From Bacillota bacterium (GTDB taxonomy: Bacteria; Bacillota; Clostridia; Peptostreptococcales; Anaerovoracaceae), in the NCBI GenBank assembly GCA_022706625.1, contig JAKJCD010000039.1, forward strand, positions 1-6,701: a DNA stretch of 6,701 bases. Direction: 5' to 3'. Both the position numbers and the translations under genes were made by a program. Of this stretch, positions 1-5,680 are shown piece after piece. The first letter of the stretch is position 1; each line of letters starts with the position of its first letter. A model generated the notes under the pieces. That model was given only the letters and a program-made list of their open reading frames with translations, had not been told where the DNA came from and searched no databases.

Positions 1-166
1 CGCCTGTGACTTTGGTAAATGTGACCGTGCCTCTTATTTCGGGATGGGATGGACCTCCTGTAATATAAGCCACTGCTCCACAATACTGTATTTGCTCGTT
101 TGTATCCTTTGTGTATCGGTCAAGCTCGTCACTATAATAAGGGTTCCGATATTGTTGAAAATCCAT
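1..166 (-). CDS. Cu/Zn superoxide dismutase family protein, N-terminal part (runs off left edge)
   Basis: Reading the minus strand from ATG at 166-164 gives 55 open codons up to the window edge. The start is supported by a perfect AGGAGG (172-177) five bases upstream. The protein begins MDFQQYRNPYYSDELDRY and continues with GAVAYITGG, then HPEIRGTVTFTKVTG. The pattern 'AVAY(I/V)xGG...xGTVTFxxV' matches the first two beta strands of the Cu/Zn superoxide dismutase fold as seen in small cytoplasmic clostridial proteins annotated 'superoxide dismutase family protein'. There is no signal peptide. The copper and zinc ligand histidines lie further downstream and cannot be seen, so enzyme activity cannot be judged; many clostridial members are SOD-like without proven activity. 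It is divergent from the lysO-like gene. The family call rests on this short motif only. Confidence 0.6.
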   Translation of the reverse strand, partial: MDFQQYRNPYYSDELDRYTKDTNEQIQYCGAVAYITGGPSHPEIRGTVTFTKVTG

Positions 167-183
167 AATGGCCTCCTAATTGA

Positions 184-197
184 ATAATACGTATTAT
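184..197. repeat. Perfect 14-bp palindrome ATAATACGTATTAT, possible operator
   Basis: All seven base pairs of ATAATACGTATTAT are self-complementary. It lies about 7 bases upstream of the ribosome binding site of the SOD-like gene, in its presumed 5' leader or promoter, and contains GATAAT/ATTATC hexamers that could serve as a -10 box. AT-rich palindromes in this position are typical of metalloregulator or peroxide-regulator operators, but this one does not match the PerR, Fur or Zur consensus closely enough to name a regulator. Confidence 0.45.
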
Positions 198-204
198 CTT
201 ATTC

Positions 205-221
205 CTATCATCGGATAATAG
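205..221. repeat. Imperfect 17-bp palindrome, possible second operator
   Basis: CTATCATCGGATAATAG pairs in 7 of 8 arm positions around a central G (mismatch 209/217). It starts 7 bases after the perfect palindrome at 184-197. Two neighbouring dyads in a short divergent gap suggest a regulator-binding region for the SOD-like gene, the lysO-like gene, or both. No protein can be assigned. Confidence 0.35.
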
Positions 222-297
222 TTCCATTTGAGAATAGATGATTTTTCAGGAATCAAGAACTTCTGGCTTTGAGCAGATTCCTGTAATCCTGACCATG

Positions 298-306
298 TGT
301 TATAAT
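298..306 (+). promoter_or_regulatory. Extended -10 promoter element TGTTATAAT before the lysO-like gene
   Basis: TATAAT at 301-306 is a perfect -10 hexamer and is preceded by TG plus one base, the extended -10 motif. The best -35 at a 17-base spacing is TTCCTG (278-283), which is poor, so the extended -10 would carry the activity. Transcription would start near 313. That would place the TTG at 311 outside the mRNA and favour an internal start for the downstream gene (338 or 350). Confidence 0.45.
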
Positions 307-310
307 TAGA

Positions 311-1189
311 TTGCAGGGTGGAGGTGGTAATGCCGCCTTGATTATTCTCATGATTACCATTGGCATGAATATAGGAATTAATGATTCGGTCATGCAGAAT
401 CTTGGCAGTATTGGTGTAAACTGTGCGATTATTTCATTGTGTGCAACAGTATGCAGTGTTATTTTAGTTGTGATGGTTGAGAAAACCGTTTTGCCGCTGA
501 AGGCCCTTCAAGAAAAATTGCATGCTGAAAGCTTGAGCATAAACAGTGAAGTGGATATTGAACAGGAAAAAGATAAAAAGGTATCTCCTTTAGTTTGGAT
601 CATGCCGGCAAGCATAGTTTCAGGGGTCGCAGCAGGTTATTTCCTCATGTCGATGAAACAGCAGGAGATACTGGGGACCATATTGCTGCTGTCATTGGTC
701 CTGCTTTACACAAGCGTTGGCATAAGCCTTGGAGCTAATAGAAAGGTGTTTGGATATATCAGGGCGCTCGGCTTTAAAGTGCTTTACATACCCATAGCCA
801 TATTTGCCGGCAGTATGGCAGGTGGTTTATTGTCCGGAACAGTATTAGGGATTCCTCTGCATGTTTCCGTGATTTCTGCCGGCGGAATGAGTTATTATAG
901 TATTACCGGAGCCTATATGACATCTGTCTGCGGAATCGAAGCAGGAACATATGGATTTGTTGTAAATGTCATGCGGGAGTTTTTTACTGTAATTTTACTT
1001 CCTTTGCTTATTCGGATCAGCAAGGGCAGTCCTATTGCCGCCGGTGCAGCAGGCTGCATGGACACTATGCTCGTTCCGGTAACGAAGTTTGTTGGAGCAG
1101 AACTGGGATTGGTTGCATTGATTGCCGGAGTAATCCTGACCTTTGCAGTACCCATTATATTGCCTCTGTTATATGGTGTCCTCCTATGA
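311..1189 (+). CDS. lysO: Lysine exporter LysO family membrane protein (DUF340), probably short at the N-terminus
   Basis: LysO-type proteins export L-lysine across the cytoplasmic membrane. The C-terminal half is recognisable: SAGGMSYYSITGAYMTSVCG (residues 189-208) aligns with the 'GFGWYSLSG' region of E. coli LysO, followed by MRE (221-223), PLLIR, a GCMDTMLPV-like segment near 249-257 and GAELG (262-266). An acidic and basic cytoplasmic linker (about 64-92) separates the two DUF340 halves. The protein begins directly with the hydrophobic stretch equivalent to the second membrane helix of E. coli LysO; about 35 residues including helix 1 are absent. The upstream frame closes at TGA 290-292 and no other frame supplies that helix. 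The longest open frame starts at TTG 311 (292 residues), while promoter and ribosome-site positions favour TTG 338 or ATG 350. It overlaps the next gene by ATGA. Family certain; intactness doubtful. Confidence 0.8.
   Translation: MQGGGGNAALIILMITIGMNIGINDSVMQNLGSIGVNCAIISLCATVCSVILVVMVEKTVLPLKALQEKLHAESLSINSEVDIEQEKDKKVSPLVWIMPASIVSGVAAGYFLMSMKQQEILGTILLLSLVLLYTSVGISLGANRKVFGYIRALGFKVLYIPIAIFAGSMAGGLLSGTVLGIPLHVSVISAGGMSYYSITGAYMTSVCGIEAGTYGFVVNVMREFFTVILLPLLIRISKGSPIAAGAAGCMDTMLVPVTKFVGAELGLVALIAGVILTFAVPIILPLLYGVLL
320..327 (+). promoter_or_regulatory. Ribosome binding site GGAGGTGG that bears on the lysO start
   Basis: GGAGGTGG is close to the ideal anti-Shine-Dalgarno match. It lies inside the reading frame opened by TTG 311 and ten bases before an in-frame TTG at 338; the next in-frame ATG is at 350. 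An out-of-frame ATG at 330 would give only three codons before TGA. The site therefore suggests translation of the visible protein from 338 or 350. Confidence 0.4.
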
Positions 1190-1659
1190 AAAAAGATATA
1201 AAGCTCTACAATATCATATTTCCATTATGGGCATTTTACTTATTTCCAATCTATTGGATCGTAATACTGCCCGCAAACTTTATCATAGACAGCATTGCCT
1301 TTGTACTTGCGATGGCTGCTCTTGCTATCCCCGAAAAGAAGATGCAATATAGAAAATGCATTGTAAGAATGTGGGCTTATGGGTTTCTTGCGGATATTAT
1401 CGGAGCCGGGTTTCTGTTTCTCTTATTGATGTTCGACTACATTAATGGCAGTTTTGCATATGATCCCTTAAGCAGTCCCGCAGCCTTTGCGGTTACATCC
1501 ATCGGAGTAGTGCTGGCAGGTATCTGTATATATTACTTCAATTATAATAAGGTTTTGTCTTTAATTGAAATTGATGACGACAAGAAGAAAAAAATTGCAT
1601 TGATAATAGCTGTTTTTACGGCACCCTATACAATGTATATCCCCACCTCGTTTTTTTAG
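1186..1659 (+). CDS. Small multi-pass membrane protein of unknown function, coupled to lysO
   Basis: This 157-residue protein starts at ATG 1186, overlapping the lysO stop as ATGA, so translation is probably coupled. It has about five hydrophobic segments (residues roughly 8-28, 29-48, 61-83, 98-119 and 136-153). Short charged turns separate them, and a strongly charged EIDDDKKKK patch (128-136) precedes the last segment. The N-terminus is lysine-rich with no cleavable signal peptide. I recognise it only as resembling uncharacterised small clostridial membrane proteins, which share a 'KLYN(I/V)IFP' opening and a 'TxPY' ending; this is memory, not a search. Its pairing with a lysine exporter could mean an accessory role or simple co-transcription. 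The stop follows a run of seven T (1651-1657). Losing one T would extend the protein by 25 residues to TAA 1736, so a homopolymer frameshift is possible. Confidence 0.75.
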   Translation: MKKDIKLYNIIFPLWAFYLFPIYWIVILPANFIIDSIAFVLAMAALAIPEKKMQYRKCIVRMWAYGFLADIIGAGFLFLLLMFDYINGSFAYDPLSSPAAFAVTSIGVVLAGICIYYFNYNKVLSLIEIDDDKKKKIALIIAVFTAPYTMYIPTSFF

Positions 1660-1738
1660 CAAAAAGGAAGATGGGCTATTTCATTCGGGAGACAATTACT
1701 TCTATTCAGGTAGCAGCGTTTTCGCAAGGCGCATATAA

Positions 1739-1876
1739 AAAGATACGACTCGGGGTTACAAGATCTGGCAGAACATCATTTCCAGGCATTATAGGCTGCT
1801 GGATAAAGGGGATCGTAGGCTATGTGCTTCTTTCAATCCGGAGGAACTGCAGAGGCTCTTAGAAGATCGAATGTAA
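1739..1876 (+). pseudogene. C-terminal coding remnant, faintly MarR-like
   Basis: After TAA at 1736-1738 the frame stays open for 45 codons to TAA 1874-1876 but contains no usable early start. The translation has the look of real protein: TTRGYKIW, then HYRLLDKGDRRL, then FNPEELQRLLEDRM at the end. The order 'T-x-x-G, amphipathic helix, xFxxEEL..LL' resembles the last helix of MarR-family regulators after the wing, but the similarity is weak and I could be wrong. The two other plus-strand frames look less protein-like here, although one stays open from ATG 1671 to TAG 1862. Best reading: the tail of a gene whose body has been lost, consistent with the eroded appearance of the lysO region. Confidence 0.35.
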
Positions 1877-1903
1877 TAAATTATTAAGGAACACAACCAC
1901 CTT

Positions 1904-1932
1904 TTGTTAAGAATTAGAAGCTATTCTCTAAT
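1904..1932 (+). promoter_or_regulatory. Probable sigma-A promoter of the two-component operon
   Basis: TTGTTA (1904-1909, 4 of 6 to TTGACA) and TCTAAT (1927-1932, 5 of 6 to TATAAT) are separated by exactly 17 bases. Transcription would start near 1939, giving a leader of about 70 bases before the response regulator. The -10 box is embedded in an inverted repeat (1912-1933). Otherwise the 352 bases between 1660 and 2011 contain the remnant at 1739-1876 and no other gene I can support. Confidence 0.5.
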
Positions 1933-1933
1933 T
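1912..1933. repeat. Inverted repeat AATTAGA-N8-TCTAATT overlapping the -10 box
   Basis: Two perfect 7-base arms (1912-1918 and 1927-1933) are separated by eight bases. The right arm contains the candidate -10 box TCTAAT and the left arm lies in the promoter spacer, so a protein bound here would block or remodel polymerase. There is no T-tract after it, so it is not an intrinsic terminator. Autoregulation by the response regulator is possible, though OmpR-family proteins more often use direct repeats. Confidence 0.4.
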
Positions 1934-1989
1934 AAGTCGGGCATCCAATAAAATGCGAGGCCGAGAAATCAATCAAAAGGGGGATTTTA

Positions 1990-2031
1990 ATGTATAAAGG
2001 AGAGCAGCACAATGAATATCCTGGTTTGTGA
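1990..2031 (+). CDS. Possible 13-residue leader peptide overlapping the response regulator start
   Basis: ATG 1990 opens MYKGEQHNEYPGL and ends at TGA 2029-2031, 20 bases inside the response regulator gene in another frame. A G-rich site AAAAGGGGGA precedes it by about six bases, a reasonable but not ideal ribosome site. It spans the regulator's own AAAGGAGA site, so translating it could couple to or interfere with initiation at 2012. A frame this short arises easily by chance; low confidence. Confidence 0.2.
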   Translation: MYKGEQHNEYPGL

Positions 2032-2698
2032 CGACGATAAAGAAATCGTGGGAGCCATTGAGATCTATTTAAAGAACGAGGGTTATAAAGTCCGGAAGGC
2101 CTATGATGGAATAGAAGCTCTTGATATCCTTCAGAAAGAGGAGGTCCATTTGATCCTGATGGATATCATGATGCCAAGACTGGATGGTATGAGAACAACA
2201 ATGAGGATTCGGGAAGAGAAGAACATTCCCATCATAATGCTGTCGGCCAAGTCTGAGGATTACGACAAGATCACGGGGCTCAACGCAGGGGCGGATGATT
2301 ACATAACAAAACCTTTCAATCCGTTGGAGCTGGTAGCCCGGGTGAAATCTCAGCTGAGAAGGTATGTAGATCTGGGCAGCTTCGAAAAAAAGACAGGGGT
2401 TTATAAATCAGGAGGGCTGGTGGTGGATGACGAGGCCAAAGCTGTGTATTTAGACGGCGATCAGGTGGCTGTCACTCCCATCGAGTACGGAATTTTAAAG
2501 TTGTTGACTATGAATGCGGGAAAAGTGTTTTCTATGGAGCAGATCTATGAATCGGTATGGGAAGAGGTTGCATACAATCCGGAAAACACAGTTGCAGTAC
2601 ACGTTAGGCGGATACGGGAGAAAATTGAGATCAACCCGAAAGAACCAAGATATTTAAAGGTGGTGTGGGGAATTGGATATAAAATCGAGAAGATATAA
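2012..2698 (+). CDS. OmpR/VanR-type response regulator transcription factor
   Basis: This is the DNA-binding half of a two-component system. The receiver domain (residues 1-117) shows the acidic pair D7-D9, the phospho-acceptor D51 in LILMDIMMP, switch residue S78 in PIIMLSAKS, and K100 in YITKPF. A winged-helix OmpR/PhoB domain (about 132-228) contains VTPIEYGILKLL and the recognition-helix stretch NTVAVHVRRIREKIE, ending in the wing motif WGIGYKIE. The length of 228 residues is normal for the family and all key residues are present. ATG 2012 has AAAGGAGA (1996-2003) eight bases upstream. The kinase gene begins inside its last codons (26-base overlap), so the two are translated together. The target genes cannot be read from sequence; the nearby surface-protein and sortase genes are candidates by proximity. 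Confidence 0.93.
   Translation: MNILVCDDDKEIVGAIEIYLKNEGYKVRKAYDGIEALDILQKEEVHLILMDIMMPRLDGMRTTMRIREEKNIPIIMLSAKSEDYDKITGLNAGADDYITKPFNPLELVARVKSQLRRYVDLGSFEKKTGVYKSGGLVVDDEAKAVYLDGDQVAVTPIEYGILKLLTMNAGKVFSMEQIYESVWEEVAYNPENTVAVHVRRIREKIEINPKEPRYLKVVWGIGYKIEKI
2656..2663 (+). promoter_or_regulatory. Ribosome binding site AAAGGTGG that decides the kinase TTG start
   Basis: AAAGGTGG, one base off AAAGGAGG, sits nine bases before TTG 2673, inside the response regulator gene. No ATG or GTG occurs in frame before the first membrane segment of the kinase (the first ATG is at codon 63), so TTG 2673 is the only sensible start. Confidence 0.5.
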
Positions 2699-4955
2699 TC
2701 AGAGCAGGGCCTGGAGTATTTTAACCTTCATACTCTGCGTGGCGTTTTTCATCGGGACCCTTACGACGGGGGCAATAGCGTTAGAATCAGCATCCGGCCT
2801 GCATGGAACAGGCTTAGATACTCAAGATGTTTTATATTCCTCAAGCTATAAAGAGAGCATGAGCTTTCAATGGGAGTTTGAAGAAAAAACCAGTGAAATA
2901 CTGTATTTGATCGCGGATCTGAAAAGTGAAGAAAATATAAAGAGCGGGCAGACCCTGAGTCAAAATTATGTTGAATCCCGGATCGAGTCACTTTTCTACA
3001 ATGCTTTATGGAATCATGACAGAGGAGACGCCAATGAGGAATTTCATGAAAAATATGGGGAATCCTATGACGATCCTTCTGCCCGAGAGCTCTTTAAGGC
3101 AGATTATGCAGATGAAATTGAAAAGATAAAAGAAGAACTGATCATGGATGAGCTGCGGAATTTTGTAAGAGCCAAGGAAAGGCTGGATAGAGCAGAGGGC
3201 TTTCTTTACTATGCAACTGACGGTGTCAATACAGTGACAAATCTCAAGAATATGACGGCGGATGCCCCATTGGACAGTAGTCGCTTTACCGGCATGACAG
3301 AAAAAGGAGAATACCTAATCTTCGAAAATGACAAAATGATTAAGACTTCTTCCAGCGCAGAAGCAACAAATCAACATATAAGAGACCAGGACATATACCT
3401 GGAGGAGCACTTCCGGAATCAATACAATCCGGAACTTAAAGTGTATTTTGCTTTCGAAGAAAGCTACCTTGCGGACAAAGAGAAAGCGTTTCAGGAAAGC
3501 AAAGAAGAAGTGTTGAAATGGATTCCCATCGCTGCAATCTGTGCATTACTTACCACCATTGCTTTCATTTATCTGATTGTGATGACGGGAAGGAAGGACC
3601 CTGAGGGCAATCGGCCGTTTTACAGGATCGACAGGATATTTACTGAGCTTCAGCTTCTCATCATTGCCGGATGCCTCTTTGGGGGCGGCTATCTCTTTGG
3701 AGTGAATCTTTTCGATAGTATGAATTATCATCCCTATCATTTCGGCAGTATAACTTCGCTGAACACTGCCATGTTGGTACAACTGGGGCCGGCGGTGCTG
3801 GTGGGTCTGGCCTTTGCTTCTGCAGGCCTGCTCTTCATCCTGTCCTGTGTGAGGAACCTGAAGGCAGGACGGTTCATGAAGAACTCTCTTGTCTATCGTA
3901 TCCTTGGGGGCATATGCAGCGGCATTCGTTCGGTTTATCGAGGAGGCAGCGTCATGCGGAGGGTTGTGCTCATCGCATTGGCAGTCTGTATTCTCTCCGC
4001 AACAGTTTTTATGGCCCCGGTAGTGTTTATCCTGATCCTGGTGTTAGCACCAAGGTGGGTAAGAAAGTATGAAGAAATCAGGAAGGGTGTAAATGAGGTT
4101 AAAAATGGCAATCTGACCTATAAGATTTCCGTATCCGGAGAGGGAGAATTGGATAAGCTGGCGGCAGATATCAATGAAATATCGGCAGCATCCAGTATCG
4201 CCATACAGAATGAACTGAAGAACCAGAGGCTGAAAACAGATTTGATTTCAAATGTATCTCATGATCTGAAGACCCCTCTGACTTCCATTATAACCTATAT
4301 CGATTTACTGAAAACGGAAGGGCTGGACAGCGAAAATGCAGAACAATATCTGGAGGTGCTTGATCAGAAGAGTATGAGACTTAAAAAGCTTACAGAAGAC
4401 CTTTTTGATGCGGCTAAGGCATCCAGCGGAGCTATTCCGGTTCGGCTTGAAACGGTGGATTTGCTATCTCTCATCAACCAGGGGCTAGGCGAGATGGCTG
4501 CCGGAATTGAGGCTTCGGGATTAGATTTCATCATAAATGCAAAGCAAGAAAAGTATTATGTTCGGGCCGACGGGCAACTGCTCTGGCGAGTGGTTGAAAA
4601 TCTATTATGGAATGTCCTGAAATATGCGCTCCCGGGATCCAGGGTATATATTGATTTAAGAGAATCAGCGGGAATAAACGGCAAGGATGCACAGGTATTT
4701 CTTGAAATCAAAAACATCTCAAAGACAGGCTTGAACATCAATGCCGAAGAGCTAATGGAGCGCTTTACCAGAGGAGATGAATCCAGAACCACGGAAGGTA
4801 GCGGGCTCGGTCTTGCTATTGCCAAGGATCTGGTGGTCCTGCAGAACGGCTGGTTTGAAATAAAAATCGATGGTGACCTTTTTAAGGCTGTTGTAATGCT
4901 GCCGCAGATCCGGACGGAGGAGCAGTCACTTCAGACGGCAGACAGTGAAGAATGA
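2673..4955 (+). CDS. Sensor histidine kinase, large multi-pass membrane type
   Basis: Partner of the upstream response regulator. The order is: membrane helix 1 (residues about 13-36); a charged outward-facing domain of about 245 residues (37-283); further helices near 284-305, 326-347, 365-392 and 427-460; a HAMP-like stretch (461-515); HisKA with NVSHDLKTPL and phospho-acceptor H530; and the ATPase domain. The ATPase domain shows the N-box N643/N647, an F-box-like ERFTRGD (696-702) and a G2 box GSGLGL (709-714). The usual DxGxG G1 box is replaced by KNISKTG (680-686). I have seen this substitution in a Bacillota kinase subfamily with 'ELMERFxRGDxSRxTEGSGLGL', so it need not mean inactivity. 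At 760 residues it is much larger than a typical VanS-like kinase because of the sensor and the extra helices. The outward domain matches no named sensor fold I recognise. The last 24 codons are shared in antisense with the sortase gene. Confidence 0.92.
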   Translation: MDIKSRRYNQSRAWSILTFILCVAFFIGTLTTGAIALESASGLHGTGLDTQDVLYSSSYKESMSFQWEFEEKTSEILYLIADLKSEENIKSGQTLSQNYVESRIESLFYNALWNHDRGDANEEFHEKYGESYDDPSARELFKADYADEIEKIKEELIMDELRNFVRAKERLDRAEGFLYYATDGVNTVTNLKNMTADAPLDSSRFTGMTEKGEYLIFENDKMIKTSSSAEATNQHIRDQDIYLEEHFRNQYNPELKVYFAFEESYLADKEKAFQESKEEVLKWIPIAAICALLTTIAFIYLIVMTGRKDPEGNRPFYRIDRIFTELQLLIIAGCLFGGGYLFGVNLFDSMNYHPYHFGSITSLNTAMLVQLGPAVLVGLAFASAGLLFILSCVRNLKAGRFMKNSLVYRILGGICSGIRSVYRGGSVMRRVVLIALAVCILSATVFMAPVVFILILVLAPRWVRKYEEIRKGVNEVKNGNLTYKISVSGEGELDKLAADINEISAASSIAIQNELKNQRLKTDLISNVSHDLKTPLTSIITYIDLLKTEGLDSENAEQYLEVLDQKSMRLKKLTEDLFDAAKASSGAIPVRLETVDLLSLINQGLGEMAAGIEASGLDFIINAKQEKYYVRADGQLLWRVVENLLWNVLKYALPGSRVYIDLRESAGINGKDAQVFLEIKNISKTGLNINAEELMERFTRGDESRTTEGSGLGLAIAKDLVVLQNGWFEIKIDGDLFKAVVMLPQIRTEEQSLQTADSEE

Positions 4956-5586
4956 GCCTGTGACTGTTGCCCCCTTTTGGGGCACAGGTTACTAAAGTTA
5001 ACATTTCGCCTTCTTTGGGCGGTTGTAAAACAGTGTTGTCTTCGGGCAGCACTGTTTTAATATTATAAACTGAATAACTAAGTGTTTCACCATTATATTC
5101 CACAGTGACTGTATCACCTTCCTTTAGCTCATCCAGCCTGCTGAAATATGATCCGAAAATGTAATTCCTGTGAGCTGCAATGCCGCAATTGCCTGCTTCA
5201 CCCGGGAAGCAGGTCCCCGTAATATGGCCGGCCCCCCACTTTAATTCCTTTGAACCGGCACCCTCTACCAAGATAAGATCCGCATCGATTTTTTGTATAA
5301 TAATGCGGCCAAGAACTGCTGGTTTATCCTCTGCAGCGGTCACCGGCACAGCAGCATCTTCCAATCCATCTGCAAAAGCTGCTTGCTGTATCCCGGAAGC
5401 ATTATGAATCATAGCGAGACTTTTCTCTCTGTCGGTTGTATCACTAAGTATAATGGGATATCGATCATCCAAATAGCTTTTATAAAGCTGAGCCTTACTA
5501 TATTGCAGATAGAAGGCGCCGATCATCGGCAATAAAAACAGCATGATCCCCGCCGCAATAAGACAAAAAGAAATTTTGTATTTCAT
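4882..5586 (-). CDS. Class D sortase (cysteine transpeptidase)
   Basis: Sortases cleave a C-terminal sorting signal of secreted proteins and join them to the cell wall or to pilus subunits at the outer membrane face. This 234-residue protein has an N-terminal membrane anchor (about 5-27) and the sortase beta-barrel from about residue 90. The catalytic triad is complete: H139 in GIAAHRN, C201 in LVTCAP and R210 in SHRL. The GHITGTCFPGEAGN stretch (120-133) before the histidine is typical of class D. ATG 5586-5584 has GAGGT five bases upstream and a strong promoter 46-74 bases away. The tail after LILHC (residues 211-215), rich in Pro, Ala, Ser and Gln, is longer than usual and is encoded within the 74-base overlap with the kinase. 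The divergent secreted protein at 5825 is the obvious candidate substrate or partner. Confidence 0.93.
   Translation of the reverse strand: MKYKISFCLIAAGIMLFLLPMIGAFYLQYSKAQLYKSYLDDRYPIILSDTTDREKSLAMIHNASGIQQAAFADGLEDAAVPVTAAEDKPAVLGRIIIQKIDADLILVEGAGSKELKWGAGHITGTCFPGEAGNCGIAAHRNYIFGSYFSRLDELKEGDTVTVEYNGETLSYSVYNIKTVLPEDNTVLQPPKEGEMLTLVTCAPKGGNSHRLILHCLPSEVTAPPSGSAAALQQP
4957..4988. repeat. Stem-loop just after the kinase stop, inside the sortase active-site codons
   Basis: CCTGT (4957-4961) pairs with ACAGG (4984-4988) and GCCCC (4969-4973) with GGGGC (4979-4983), leaving a five-base loop and a seven-base bulge on the left side. It begins one base after the kinase stop codon. No T-tract follows on either strand, so it is at best a weak or Rho-independent-like transcript end for the kinase operon. 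On the minus strand the same bases encode the sortase catalytic Cys-Ala-Pro segment, which may fully explain the pattern. Confidence 0.3.
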
Positions 5587-5631
5587 TGTTTACCTCACAC
5601 AATTTTACAAAATTCTGCTTTCTCTTCGGTT

Positions 5632-5660
5632 ATTATAGGCATCACCGGAATCGTTGACAA
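5632..5660 (-). promoter_or_regulatory. Strong sigma-A-like promoter of the sortase gene
   Basis: On the minus strand TTGTCA (5660-5655) and a perfect TATAAT (5637-5632) are separated by exactly 17 bases. Transcription would start near 5625, giving a leader of about 39 bases before the sortase ATG. The -35 box coincides with a TTGACA on the plus strand (5654-5659), so polymerase or a regulator could contact the same bases from either side. Confidence 0.7.
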
Positions 5661-5680
5661 CGCAATTGCTTCGCCCTCTT

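Noticed and set aside
181..310. Lysine (L-box) riboswitch in front of the lysO-like gene
   Set aside because: The gap is too short for the roughly 170-base aptamer and none of its conserved junction sequence is visible.
1671..1862. 63-codon frame from ATG 1671
   Set aside because: Its translation is low in acidic residues and arginine-rich, and an overlapping frame (1739-1876) reads far more like protein.
4556..4825. 89-codon open frame antisense to the kinase ATPase domain
   Set aside because: It lies wholly opposite well-conserved kinase codons, has no ribosome site and no recognisable protein pattern.
5180..5535. Two plus-strand frames opposite the sortase
   Set aside because: Both are antisense to a complete catalytic sortase and lack their own start signals.
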